Numbered from the stretch's first letter, positions 1 through 8,239 are shown. The stretch: 20,116 bases of DNA from JANQTF01 sp036835375 (GCA_036835375.1 DAITMB010000093.1:1-20116), one strand, 5' to 3'. Numbers and translations are program-made. The notes: generated by a model not told the origin, from the letters alone.

Positions 1-828
1 AATTTTTCCTTTTTCTTTTCCAATGGCATTGATGCCGAATATGCCGTGATCGGCAGGGTGGCGCGAAGGATTTGGGCCAAAGCGATGCGTGAAAAGTATC
101 AGGCCAACGTGCGCTCTCAAATGCTGAAATACCACATTCAGACCTCGGGACGTTCCCTTCACGCGCAAGAAATTGGGTTCAACGACATTCGAACGACCCT
201 TCAGGCGCTCTATGCGATTTACGACAACTGCAACTCGCTCCACACCAATGCTTATGACGAGGCCATTACGACGCCGACAGAAGAGTCAGTGCGGCGAGCG
301 ATGGCTATTCAACTGATCATCAACCGCGAATTGGGATTGACCAAGAATGAAAATCCACTTCAAGGCGCATTCATCATCGAAGAACTCACAGACTTGGTGG
401 AAGAAGCCGTTTTGATGGAATTTGACCGAATCACAGAGCGCGGCGGTGTGCTTGGCGCGATGGAGACGATGTATCAGCGTGGCAAAATTCAAGAGGAGTC
501 CCTTCTTTATGAGCGAATGAAGCACAGTGGCGAGTTGCCCATCATTGGTGTCAACACTTTCTTGTCCGAAGAAGGGTCTCCGACCATGCGTCCTGCAGAG
601 GTGATCCGCGCCCACGAAGAGGAAAAAGAGGACCAGATCGATGCACTCGTGGTCCAGCATACCCGCTACCGAAACGAAATTGCTGCTGCCCTCCAGCACT
701 TGCAGGAAACTGCCCTTCGCAATGGGAATCTCTTCGAATCGCTCATGGAGGCCACCAAATATGCCACCCTCGGACAGATCACCAAAGCCATGTATGCAGT
801 CGGAGGACAGTATCGGAGAAATATGTGA
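1..828 (+). CDS. icmF: Fused isobutyryl-CoA mutase (IcmF), C-terminal part, 5'-truncated by window edge
   Basis: The reading frame is open from base 1, so the first methionine at 46 is internal and the gene begins before the window. The visible 275 residues are the C-terminal part of the adenosylcobalamin-dependent mutase large domain. Landmarks are TSGRSLHAQE, the stretch around YDNCNSLHTNAYDEA, TPTEESVRRAMAIQ and the GGVLGAMETMYQR segment, all typical of IcmF and its methylmalonyl-CoA mutase relatives. IcmF proteins combine a B12-binding domain, a MeaI-type G-protein chaperone and the mutase domain, and interconvert isobutyryl-CoA and n-butyryl-CoA in the cytoplasm; the first two domains lie outside the window. 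SGRS replaces the SGWS usual in methylmalonyl-CoA mutases and favours IcmF. Substrate preference (isobutyryl, isovaleryl/pivalyl) cannot be read from this fragment. An HMG-CoA lyase follows 145 bp downstream on the same strand, in keeping with branched-chain acyl-CoA metabolism. Confidence 0.92.
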   Translation, partial: NFSFFFSNGIDAEYAVIGRVARRIWAKAMREKYQANVRSQMLKYHIQTSGRSLHAQEIGFNDIRTTLQALYAIYDNCNSLHTNAYDEAITTPTEESVRRAMAIQLIINRELGLTKNENPLQGAFIIEELTDLVEEAVLMEFDRITERGGVLGAMETMYQRGKIQEESLLYERMKHSGELPIIGVNTFLSEEGSPTMRPAEVIRAHEEEKEDQIDALVVQHTRYRNEIAAALQHLQETALRNGNLFESLMEATKYATLGQITKAMYAVGGQYRRNM

Positions 829-973
829 TCAGCCGGGAAAATTTCTTGAAAACCGAGGAATGATCGCGCTGGATGGGTTTCCATAGGTCAGCTCCGATTA
901 CACATCTACCGTCGTTCGGTTCTGGTTTGCCTAAGTGAATAGTTTCTTCATTTGAACATTACCCCTTTTATTC

Positions 974-1834
974 GTGATACAAATCGTCGAATGCCCCCGT
1001 GACGCCATGCAGGGCCTCCATCATTGGATTCCCACCGAACAAAAGATTGCTTACCTCCAGCAACTTCTGCAGGTAGGCTTTCATACCCTCGATTTTGGCA
1101 GCTTTGTCTCTCCCAAAGCCATCCCCCAATTAGCCGACACCGCGGAGGTCTTGGCAGGCCTGGACCTGAGCGAAACCCAGACCCAGCTCCTAGCCATCGT
1201 GGCCAATCAGCGGGGAGCTGAGGAAGCCTGTTCCTTTCCGGAGATCAACTATTTGGGCTATCCTTTTTCCATCTCTGAGACTTTTCAGCTCCGCAATACC
1301 AACCGGAGTATCGCCGACTCGCTCCGCCTTGTCGAAGACGTTCAGCACTTGTGCCACCAATCCGGCAAAGAACTCGTGGTGTACCTTTCCATGGCATTTG
1401 GCAATCCCTACGGAGACCCTTGGCGGCCCGAGCTTGTAGAATCCTGGGCAGAGAAAATAGCTGCGATCGGCGTGCGGATCATTTCCTTAGCGGACACGGT
1501 GGGGAGCTCAGAACCGGGAACCATTCGAGAACTTTTTGGCAGACTGATTCCCCGATTTCCAGAAGTCACCATCGGCGCTCACTTTCATGCTCACCCACTC
1601 GACCGGGTCGGCAAGTTGGCAGCCGCGTGGGAATCAGGATGCCGGCGCTACGATGTTGCAGCCAATGGAATAGGGGGTTGTCCTTTTGCGAAAGATGAAC
1701 TGGTGGGAAATATTGCCACAGAAACTTTGATGCAATTCCTGGCAGAACAAGGATCTGCGCCCCATTGGAATATATTGGCTTGGGAGGCATCGTTAAAAAT
1801 GGCCCAGATGCTTTTTCATCAGCAAACGAATTGA
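974..1834 (+). CDS. Hydroxymethylglutaryl-CoA lyase
   Basis: This 286-aa protein is a TIM-barrel lyase of the HMG-CoA lyase family, which cleaves HMG-CoA to acetoacetate and acetyl-CoA, the last step of leucine degradation. The N-terminus ECPRDAMQG holds the catalytic Arg9 and metal-ligand Asp10. Other family marks are GSFVSPKAIPQ (42-52), SLADTVG (171-177), the metal-binding pair His203/His205 in AHFHAH, and the loop cysteine Cys236 in GGCPFAKDE. The length and the PRDAMQ variant (animal enzymes have PRDGLQ) match the Bacteroidota form. The start is GTG at 974: family members begin only a few residues before the ECPRD motif, and no ATG is available there. Asp40 stands where the human enzyme has Glu72. 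The upstream icmF end suggests a shared role in branched-chain amino acid catabolism; the 145-bp gap leaves co-transcription open. Confidence 0.88.
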   Translation: MIQIVECPRDAMQGLHHWIPTEQKIAYLQQLLQVGFHTLDFGSFVSPKAIPQLADTAEVLAGLDLSETQTQLLAIVANQRGAEEACSFPEINYLGYPFSISETFQLRNTNRSIADSLRLVEDVQHLCHQSGKELVVYLSMAFGNPYGDPWRPELVESWAEKIAAIGVRIISLADTVGSSEPGTIRELFGRLIPRFPEVTIGAHFHAHPLDRVGKLAAAWESGCRRYDVAANGIGGCPFAKDELVGNIATETLMQFLAEQGSAPHWNILAWEASLKMAQMLFHQQTN

Positions 1835-1978
1835 GAAAAATGGCGTTGTAGAGTAGGTACCAGCTACTGCAGGAATCATCAACAGGAAAGCCGTTCAGTT
1901 CAAGTACTACGACGTTTTCTGTTTTTATTTCAGCCGTTCTTCCCTCACCTTTGTGCCACCACCAATCCAGTGGGCAGC

Positions 1979-2644
1979 ATGTATTTGACGCATATCCCGG
2001 GCATGATTCAGCGGAAGTTTGGACAGTACATTTGGCGTGTCAATACCAATGAAAAGGTCGTTTACCTGACCTTCGACGATGGACCGACCCCGGAGGTGAC
2101 GGACTGGGTGCTGGATGTCCTCATTGACTACGACGCAAAAGCGACCTTTTTCATGGTCGGAGACCAAGTGCGGAAGTACCCGGAGCTTGCTCACCGCGTC
2201 ATTGACGAGGGGCACAGCGTCGGCAATCACACCCGCACCCACGTGCACGGCAAGAAAGTGAGCACGTACCACTATTTGAGGGAGTTTGCGGAATGCCAGC
2301 AGATTTTGCGCGAATATACCGGCCATCGGCCCAAGCATTTTCGTCCGCCATATGGTCGCATCACCAAGGCTCAAGCTGAGCCGATGCTCAAGCGAGGCAT
2401 CGAGATCGTGATGATGGATGTCATCACGGGTGATTTTGACAAGAATGTATCTGGCGAAAAAGTCTATCGAACGGCCATGGCGCATGCAGCACCGGGTGCC
2501 GTCATTCTTTTTCACGACAGCGCCAAAGCTTGGCCCAGACTCGAATATGCTTTGCCCAAGGTCATGGAGTCGCTAGCTCATCAGGGCTATTCCTTTCTGG
2601 CTTTGCAGCGGGACGCGCCGGTGGGCGTAGAGTTGGGCAAATGA
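1979..2644 (+). CDS. Polysaccharide deacetylase family protein (CE4/NodB fold)
   Basis: The 221-aa product carries the CE4 esterase motifs in order: TFDDGP (31-36, catalytic base and metal Asp33/Asp34), NHTRTH (83-88, metal ligands His84 and His88), RPPYG (122-126) and LFHDS (177-181, with His179). Such enzymes remove N-acetyl groups from chitin-like or peptidoglycan-like sugars, but the substrate is unknown here. There is no signal peptide or membrane segment, as in many short Bacteroidota members that begin MYL..P..I. The ATG at 1979 was chosen because relatives begin in this way; an in-frame GTG at 1970 would add three residues. The gene ends 25 bp from the convergent lipoprotein gene, with no obvious terminator between them. 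Confidence 0.88.
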   Translation: MYLTHIPGMIQRKFGQYIWRVNTNEKVVYLTFDDGPTPEVTDWVLDVLIDYDAKATFFMVGDQVRKYPELAHRVIDEGHSVGNHTRTHVHGKKVSTYHYLREFAECQQILREYTGHRPKHFRPPYGRITKAQAEPMLKRGIEIVMMDVITGDFDKNVSGEKVYRTAMAHAAPGAVILFHDSAKAWPRLEYALPKVMESLAHQGYSFLALQRDAPVGVELGK

Positions 2645-2669
2645 AAAAGTCCTTGTGCTAAATTTGAAA

Positions 2670-3233
2670 TTAGAATCGGACATCAAATCTCCCATCCCTG
2701 ATCGTAACGTTCTGCTGATTGGGCGCCGTGGCGTCGAAAAAGAATTCTCCCGCAAATACACCATTTTCCCGGTCTAACACGGATATTTCCAACGCACCTG
2801 TCCCTGGCACCAAAGGATAGGGCCGAGCGGGTTCTCCTGCTTGCTCGGAAAGCTCTCCATATTCCATGGCGATTCCTGCATCAGCCCAATCGGCCATTAA
2901 GTAAGTGCCCGCGACCACCTGTGGTCCCAATTCCCACAAAAAGTAAGTGCCCAGGCCCAAGTTGATGGCCGTCGCGACCAGGATGCTATCTTGAGCATCT
3001 ATGCTAGCTGAGATATTGGGCCGAAGTCCGTTGATTTGTGGGAGCCACACCTCCCCGTCGATCAAGGCCCCGACCGTGTTGGCCCCTACCTTGGTGACCG
3101 GTGGTAACTCGGCCTTGCAACTGACCAATCCCAATAGCAGACAACCAGCTATCAAGAACCACTGCGCTTGATGAAGAAAAGATAAAGGCAAGGCAGAGAG
3201 GGCGAAGCGGGACTTAGGAAGGAATGAATTCAT
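2670..3233 (-). CDS. Small predicted lipoprotein, DUF6252-like
   Basis: This 187-aa protein has a membrane-targeting stretch at about 25-38 ending in the lipobox LVSC, so Cys39 is the likely lipidated residue after signal peptidase II cleavage. The n-region before the hydrophobic core is unusually long (about 24 residues), and there is no later methionine that would shorten it. The mature part opens with a TKVGANTVGALIDGEVW segment like the G-N-T-x(5)-G-x-x-W opening of DUF6252 lipoproteins, which are common in Bacteroidota and of unknown function. The rest looks beta-rich. Its ATG overlaps the TGA of the upstream Nudix gene as ATGA, so the two are very likely co-transcribed and translationally coupled. 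Assignment to DUF6252 is by pattern memory only; the lipoprotein call is firmer than the family call. Confidence 0.75.
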   Translation of the reverse strand: MNSFLPKSRFALSALPLSFLHQAQWFLIAGCLLLGLVSCKAELPPVTKVGANTVGALIDGEVWLPQINGLRPNISASIDAQDSILVATAINLGLGTYFLWELGPQVVAGTYLMADWADAGIAMEYGELSEQAGEPARPYPLVPGTGALEISVLDRENGVFAGEFFFDATAPNQQNVTIRDGRFDVRF

Positions 3234-3862
3234 GTGTGCGAGTCAGAAATTTGTTTGACAATAGAGAGCAATTCATACAAAATCATGGCCGTAGCTCCCC
3301 AGACCACCTGATTCTCTACGACGAATGATTTTACTTTCGCCTGCTTTCCGAGGCTGATCGGGACATATACTTCCCAATCGCAGAGCTGCAATAGATCCTG
3401 CAATGGAATCTCCAGAATAGAAGCGACCTCATGCTCAGATAGCCGAAAGGTAGGTCTTCGGTCCAGATATCCCACGACGGGTGCCACTAAAAAATTACTG
3501 TGAGGAATGTAAAGTTGGGTGAGGTTGCCGAGCACTTCGACTTCTTGGGCAGGGATGCCCAACTCTTCTTCCGCCTCCCGCAAAGCCGTAAACACGAGAC
3601 TCGGGTCCTCTGGTTCTTTGCGTCCCCCCGGAAAACTCATCTGGCCGCTGTGGGTGCGCCCTCCTTCAGATCGCTTCATGAGCACCAAGTGCAACATTTC
3701 CTCAAAAGGATAGATCAGCGAGAGCACTGCACTTTCTCGAAAGCTAGTGGGCATGTCAGGCTTCGGATCCCGCTGGGGCACCATGATGCCTTGAGCTTCC
3801 CAACCCGGAAGGGGCTGCTGCAATCCGAGGCGGAGTTGATCGATGAAGCGGCGGTCATTCAT
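3230..3862 (-). CDS. Nudix hydrolase, CoA pyrophosphatase type (NudL-like)
   Basis: A 210-aa cytoplasmic Nudix protein. The LMKRSEGGRTHSGQMSFPGG segment (61-80) matches the signature of the CoA/acyl-CoA pyrophosphatase branch (KRS..LR.H.GQ..FPGG). It runs into a Nudix box with TALREAEEELGI (92-103), whose glutamates bind the divalent metal. Family members hydrolyse CoA or acyl-CoA to 4'-phosphopantetheine derivatives and 3',5'-ADP; this exact substrate is inferred. The ATG at 3862 is preferred over a TTG at 3877 that would add five residues. The stop overlaps the start of the lipoprotein gene by four bases. A CAAAATTA sequence at 3875-3882 reads TAATTTTG on the coding strand and could be the -7 element of its promoter. 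Confidence 0.9.
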   Translation of the reverse strand: MNDRRFIDQLRLGLQQPLPGWEAQGIMVPQRDPKPDMPTSFRESAVLSLIYPFEEMLHLVLMKRSEGGRTHSGQMSFPGGRKEPEDPSLVFTALREAEEELGIPAQEVEVLGNLTQLYIPHSNFLVAPVVGYLDRRPTFRLSEHEVASILEIPLQDLLQLCDWEVYVPISLGKQAKVKSFVVENQVVWGATAMILYELLSIVKQISDSHT

Positions 3863-3874
3863 GCATTTCAAGAG

Positions 3875-3882
3875 CAAAATTA
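3875..3882 (-). promoter_or_regulatory. Possible -7 promoter element for the Nudix-lipoprotein unit
   Basis: On the coding strand this reads TAATTTTG, an exact match to the Bacteroidota -7 consensus TAnnTTTG. It lies about a dozen bases before the ATG at 3862, which would leave a very short leader. No TTG (-33) is present at the usual 19-21 base spacing, so this is only a candidate. Confidence 0.25.
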
Positions 3883-4048
3883 AAGTTAGTCATTTCCAGA
3901 AAATATTTCGGCAGACCCAGCCACAGGAAAGCCGAAGATGAGCAAGCAATGACAGAAAGTCCTGTGACTGCACATTCTCTCGACTTTCCGTGAAGCGGGG
4001 CGAATGCAGCTCATTTTTTCCTCAAAGGCCCATCCATTCACCAAAACC

Positions 4049-4062
4049 TTTTCACGTGAAAA
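4049..4062. promoter_or_regulatory. Perfect 14-bp palindrome, possible operator
   Basis: TTTTCACGTGAAAA is a perfect inverted repeat around a CACGTG core, in the 254-bp region between the divergent Nudix and ABC-F starts. It sits 3 bp upstream of a TTG that could be the -33 element of the ABC-F promoter, a position suited to a dimeric regulator. The regulator is unknown. Confidence 0.4.
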
Positions 4063-4065
4063 ATC

Positions 4066-4096
4066 TTGTCACAGACCATTAGGAGGGCTACTTTCG
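4066..4096 (+). promoter_or_regulatory. Candidate Bacteroidota promoter for the ABC-F gene
   Basis: TTG at 4066-4068 is followed, after 20 bases, by TACTTTCG at 4089-4096, one mismatch from TAnnTTTG. The start codon is 20 bases beyond this. The spacing is right for a Bacteroidota sigma-A promoter, but the match is imperfect. A second near-match, GATATTTG at 4103-4110, has no TTG at the right distance. Confidence 0.35.
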
Positions 4097-4116
4097 ACCC
4101 CCGATATTTGCACCCT

Positions 4117-6039
4117 ATGAATTTTCTTTCTGCCGAAAACCTCTCCAAGGCTTTTGCCGACAAAACACTGTTTGAGGGAATTTCATTTGGGTTGGACCAA
4201 GGCCAGCGGGTCGCGTTGATCGGTGTCAATGGCAGCGGAAAATCTACCCTGCTCAAGATCGCCGCGGGCGTAGAAGTTCCGGACAGTGGCAGGGTGAGTT
4301 ACCGTAAGGGATTAAAACTCGCTTATTTGCCTCAAGAACCCATCTTCCCTGAGCACCTGACTGTCGCAGAGGTAGTCTTTGACTCTGCCGTGCCGGAGCT
4401 TCAGCTCATCCGCCAATATGAGGAGCTGACCCTGCGCGCTGCCACCGACCCTGGGTTTTCTGATCAGCTGATCGCTGTCATGGGCGAAATCGATTCTGCT
4501 AATGCCTGGGATTATGAGGTCAAAATCAAGCAAATTCTGGGGAAACTGGAAGTGAACTTTCTGGATCGAAAGGTCGGTGAGCTTTCGGGGGGGCAGCGCA
4601 AACGCGTCGCTTTGGCTCAGGCACTCATCGGGGATCCTGATCTCCTGATCATGGATGAACCTACCAACCACCTCGACCTCGCTTCCATCGAATGGCTGGA
4701 GCAGTTTCTCGCCACCGCCAAGCAAAGCTTGCTGCTTGTGACCCACGACCGTTATTTTCTCGATAGCATCACAAACGAGATTTTTGAGCTAAACGGCGGA
4801 GAGTTACACCGCTACCAAGGAGATTATGCCTATTATCTCGAAAAGAAAGAAGAGCGAGAACAAAACAAGCTCACCGAGACGCAGCGCGCTAAGAGCCTTT
4901 TTAAAAAAGAGCTAGAGTGGTTGCGGCGATCTCCACAGGCGCGCGGCACCAAGTCCAAATCGCGAATAGATGCGGCACATGTATTGGGCGAACGAGCCAG
5001 CTATCGGCAGGACAATGACGATGTGTCATTGCAGGTAAAAGGCCGTCGAATAGGTGGGAAAGTCCTCGAAATCAAGAATTTGCGCAAGACGTATGACGAC
5101 TTGCTGATTCTGGATAATTTTTCCTACACCTTCAATCGACGAGACCGCATCGGTATCGTGGGGCCTAATGGTGTGGGGAAGACAACCTTTTTGCGGCTGC
5201 TGCTTGGAGAGGAATCCGCTGACTCAGGAAAAATTCGCTGGGGCGAAACGATTCTCTCGGGCTACTACGAGCAGGAGGGCCTGAAATTTAAGGACAATGC
5301 TCGGGTGATCGAGGTCGTGACAGAAGCGGCAGAAGTGGTGGAGCTCAGCAAAAATCAAACGGTGTCGGCGGCGACACTGCTGGAGCACTTTCTCTTTCCG
5401 CGCAGCCGCCATTACAACATGGTCTCCACCCTCAGCGGTGGGGAGAAGCGTCGCTTGCACCTTCTGCGCATTCTCATGACCAATCCCAATTTTCTTATTC
5501 TCGATGAGCCTACCAATGACCTCGACCTGATTACGCTGAGGCGACTGGAGGAATTCTTGGCCGATTTCGACGGCTGCTTGCTCGTGGTCACCCACGACCG
5601 ATTTTTCATGGACCGATTGGTAGATCACCTCTTTGTGTTCGAGGGGGAAGGTCAGATCAAGGACTTTCCGGGCAGTTATTCGCAGTATCGCGAATCCCTT
5701 GACGATGCCAAAAGTGAAGCTTACGCAGCCAGCGACGCAGCCCCCGGCAAGCTATCCCAGCAGGATGACACCGAGCATCAGCCGGAAGCAGCCACAGACA
5801 AAGGGGGCGCCAAGGCGCAACAGCGACCTCGCAAGCTCAGCTTTAAGGAGCAGCGCGAACTCGAGCAGCTATCTGCCGAGGTGGAAGCGCTTGAAGCAAG
5901 GATTTCCAGCTTGCAGCAACTCATCGCCGAAGGAAGTAGCAATTACGAAGATCTGGGAGCCTGGAGCGAAGAGCTGCGAAAGAAAGAGGCAGAGCTGGAA
6001 AGCAAATCCGACCGCTGGCTGGAGCTCATGGAAGTTTGA
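4117..6039 (+). CDS. ABC-F family ATPase, Uup-like
   Basis: A 640-aa soluble protein with two ABC ATPase cassettes and no membrane segments. Cassette 1 has Walker A GVNGSGKST (36-44), signature LSGGQRKR (156-163) and Walker B LLIMDEPTNHLD (176-187). Cassette 2 has GPNGVGKTT (349-357), LSGGEKRR (439-446) and FLILDEPTNDLD (459-470). The charged linker between them (about 240-290) is the ABC-F ribosome-interaction arm. A low-complexity stretch (about 530-570) leads to a C-terminal coiled coil (about 575-635), as in Uup; total length is close to E. coli Uup (635 aa). ABC-F proteins act on translating or stalled ribosomes. The ATG at 4117 (MNFLSAENLSK) fits the family; a TTG at 4066 would add an unlikely 17 residues. 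A resistance-type ABC-F is less likely because of the Uup-type C-terminus. Confidence 0.92.
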   Translation: MNFLSAENLSKAFADKTLFEGISFGLDQGQRVALIGVNGSGKSTLLKIAAGVEVPDSGRVSYRKGLKLAYLPQEPIFPEHLTVAEVVFDSAVPELQLIRQYEELTLRAATDPGFSDQLIAVMGEIDSANAWDYEVKIKQILGKLEVNFLDRKVGELSGGQRKRVALAQALIGDPDLLIMDEPTNHLDLASIEWLEQFLATAKQSLLLVTHDRYFLDSITNEIFELNGGELHRYQGDYAYYLEKKEEREQNKLTETQRAKSLFKKELEWLRRSPQARGTKSKSRIDAAHVLGERASYRQDNDDVSLQVKGRRIGGKVLEIKNLRKTYDDLLILDNFSYTFNRRDRIGIVGPNGVGKTTFLRLLLGEESADSGKIRWGETILSGYYEQEGLKFKDNARVIEVVTEAAEVVELSKNQTVSAATLLEHFLFPRSRHYNMVSTLSGGEKRRLHLLRILMTNPNFLILDEPTNDLDLITLRRLEEFLADFDGCLLVVTHDRFFMDRLVDHLFVFEGEGQIKDFPGSYSQYRESLDDAKSEAYAASDAAPGKLSQQDDTEHQPEAATDKGGAKAQQRPRKLSFKEQRELEQLSAEVEALEARISSLQQLIAEGSSNYEDLGAWSEELRKKEAELESKSDRWLELMEV

Positions 6040-6064
6040 CCAGTACAGGATTTGGTAGCGTTCC

Positions 6065-7519
6065 TTATTTGCGAATCGCCCAGAGGCCGCAGAAGGTCAG
6101 CAGTCCATTGATGATCAGCATTTCGAAGCCAAATTGATAGCCATTGAGCCAGGACTCACTGTTGAGGTGCAGCACATAGCAGAGGATGGGCGAGGTAATG
6201 GCCACGATGGGCACGGCCCAATCCACGACTTTCAGCTGGGTAAACAGTCCAAAAGCGTACATCCCCAGTAAGGGGCCATAGGTATAGCCTGCCGCCTTGA
6301 AGAGGTCATTGATCACGGAGTCATCATTGAGCTCACGGAAAGCCAAGATCACAACAATCAGCACGAGGGCCATGCCGATGTGTACGCCTTGACGCTGGAG
6401 CCGACGGCGTGGAGATTCGTCACTAGCTTCAAACCCCAGGATATCGATACAAAAAGAAGTCGTGAGCGCGGTGAGGGCAGAGTCTGCGGAGGAGTAGGCT
6501 GCTGCCACCAGCCCGATCACAAACACCACGCCGATCGCCGGAGACAGATGCTGGAGGGCGATCATCGGGAACAATTGATCGCGCCGGGCAGGGATCTCGA
6601 TGCCCATCTGGGCAGAATACAAGTAGAGGAGTGCCCCGAGCGACAAAAACAGGAGGTTCACCACCACCAGCACTGTGGTGAAGCTGTACATATTGGTTTG
6701 GGCGTCTGCTAAATTTCGACAGGTGAGATTTTTTTGCATCATGTCCTGGTCCAGCCCGGTCATCACGATGGTGATGAAGGCACCTGACAAGAATTGCTTC
6801 AGAAAGTGATTCGGATCGCCCCAGCCACCTTCGAAGAAAAACATTTGGCTGTATTCACTCTCCCAAATGGTGCGGACCAACTCTCCAGCACCAAGTTCCA
6901 TGTCGCTTGCCATGGCCGACACAGCCCACACCACCGCAATCAGCATACTAGCTGTTTGAAAGGTATCAGTCCACACCACTGTCTTGATTCCTCCACGAAA
7001 CGTGTAGAGCCAGATCAGGCCCACGGTGATCAATACTGTCTGCCAAAAGTCGATCCCCAATTGCCCCAGCACAAACTGATCCAACACGATGGCCACCAGA
7101 TACAGCCGGAAGGAGGAGCCGATGATCCGGGAAAGCAGGAAAAAGGAAGCTCCTGTTTTGTAGGAAGCAGCTCCAAAGCGCTGCTCCAGATAGGTGTAGA
7201 TCGAAGTGAGCTGAAGCCGATAGTAGAGCGGAAGCAGAATGTGAGCAATGGCCACATAACCAAGGACATAGCCCAGCACCGTTTGCATATAGGAAAAGTC
7301 CTGATTCAATCCATCGCCGCCCACAGCGCCCGGTATCGAAATGAAGGTCACCCCCGAAAGGGAGGCGCCAATCATGCCAAAGGCGACCACGTACCACGGG
7401 GAGTTACGGTTTCCTGTGAAAAACGAGCTCGAGTTATTATTTCTGCTCGTCCATAGGGAGATCAACAGCAGGAGGCCGAAGTAAGCACCCAAGACAGTCA
7501 GGATCAGCGTGGCATTCAT
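6065..7519 (-). CDS. Sodium:solute symporter (SSS family)
   Basis: The 484-aa product is almost entirely hydrophobic helices, about 13 by eye, as expected for the SSS (SLC5-like, LeuT-fold) family. Family signs include an SSSFFTGNRNSPWYVVAFGM opening, the GASLSGVTFISIPGAVG helix-1 region, TFRGGIKTVVWTDTFQ in the middle (a hallmark segment with a conserved Asp), GLDQDMMQKNL, and AAAYSSADSALTALTTSF, which lines the Na+ site in homologues. It imports a small solute using the sodium gradient; the substrate (sugar, sialic acid, carboxylate or amino acid) cannot be told. The ATG at 7519 (MNATLILTV) puts the first helix right after the start; an upstream TTG at 7558 would add 13 residues. It ends 25 bp from the convergent ABC-F stop and starts 81 bp after the 178-aa gene upstream, so the two may share a transcript. 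Confidence 0.92.
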   Translation of the reverse strand: MNATLILTVLGAYFGLLLLISLWTSRNNNSSSFFTGNRNSPWYVVAFGMIGASLSGVTFISIPGAVGGDGLNQDFSYMQTVLGYVLGYVAIAHILLPLYYRLQLTSIYTYLEQRFGAASYKTGASFFLLSRIIGSSFRLYLVAIVLDQFVLGQLGIDFWQTVLITVGLIWLYTFRGGIKTVVWTDTFQTASMLIAVVWAVSAMASDMELGAGELVRTIWESEYSQMFFFEGGWGDPNHFLKQFLSGAFITIVMTGLDQDMMQKNLTCRNLADAQTNMYSFTTVLVVVNLLFLSLGALLYLYSAQMGIEIPARRDQLFPMIALQHLSPAIGVVFVIGLVAAAYSSADSALTALTTSFCIDILGFEASDESPRRRLQRQGVHIGMALVLIVVILAFRELNDDSVINDLFKAAGYTYGPLLGMYAFGLFTQLKVVDWAVPIVAITSPILCYVLHLNSESWLNGYQFGFEMLIINGLLTFCGLWAIRK

Positions 7520-7600
7520 GAAGCAAAAGATATCAGTCGGTGAGAGGAGATCGACCAAGGAAATTCAGCCAAAAGCACTGCAATAAACCAACGCAGCTCG

Positions 7601-8137
7601 TTAATCCTTGCTACTGTCTCCTTTGAACCCATCTTCAGGATCGACGAACAGCACATTGAAGGTCGTGAGGCTCCCATAAATCCGGGTAATATACTGCTGG
7701 AGATTCACCTTTTCCTCATCGCTGATCCCCGTTTGCTTATTGATCTGCTGCTCCATGACCCGCAGGCGATCTCTCACCATGACGATTTTGTGAAAAAAAG
7801 CCTCGATGGGAATTTCCTTGGGCTTGAGATCCTTGTTCGCGGGTTGGAGTAGCAAGGTGCCACCATGCCATTTTTTGCCGAGGGGCACCACCTCGCCCAC
7901 GTCAGTCCAGCGGCGGAGAATTTGGACCAACATTTTTTCAACATCACCGATCGACAACCGATCTTCGGGAATCGCCGCTAACTCAATCAGCTCCAATTCC
8001 TCGTAGTCCCGGCTGATGACCTTTTCGCCAAAATTGGGGAAAGCAATGTTGTAAAACGACTTGCTGTTGTCCAAGACAACCCCCGCGCCGTATTGCGGGT
8101 GGCGCACACGCGTGCCGATAGAAAGCGGGTGAATCAT
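7601..8137 (-). CDS. Conserved-looking hypothetical protein with small beta-barrel-like N-terminus
   Basis: This 178-aa soluble protein has no signal peptide or membrane segment. Its N-terminus, IGTRVRHPQYGAGVVLD (7-23), resembles the G-x-x-V-x-H-x-x-[FY]-G-x-G-x-V pattern of the Tudor/SH3-like module at the C-terminus of UvrD-type helicases and in CarD-like small barrels. A possible role in binding nucleic acid or RNA polymerase follows only from that resemblance. Residues from about 110 on look helical and charged (VMVRDRLRVMEQQINKQ), possibly a short coiled coil, and the end is acidic. No catalytic motif is visible. ATG at 8137. It lies between the MazG-like gene (149 bp upstream) and the SSS symporter (81 bp downstream), all on the - strand. 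Confidence 0.75.
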   Translation of the reverse strand: MIHPLSIGTRVRHPQYGAGVVLDNSKSFYNIAFPNFGEKVISRDYEELELIELAAIPEDRLSIGDVEKMLVQILRRWTDVGEVVPLGKKWHGGTLLLQPANKDLKPKEIPIEAFFHKIVMVRDRLRVMEQQINKQTGISDEEKVNLQQYITRIYGSLTTFNVLFVDPEDGFKGDSSKD

Positions 8138-8239
8138 AGAATTTGGTGGATATTAAGAATCGGAAGTGGAGGGGCAGATGGCAGAGAAGTTCAATGAAAA
8201 AGTAAAGCTTCTTCAGGAAATTTGTCCGCAAAAAATACA

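Noticed and set aside
1925..2515. 196-codon - strand frame opposite the polysaccharide deacetylase
   Set aside because: Fully antisense to a gene with all CE4 motifs; no domain features of its own.
6380..7456. + strand open frames opposite the symporter
   Set aside because: Antisense shadows; the - strand frame encodes a clear SSS-family transporter.
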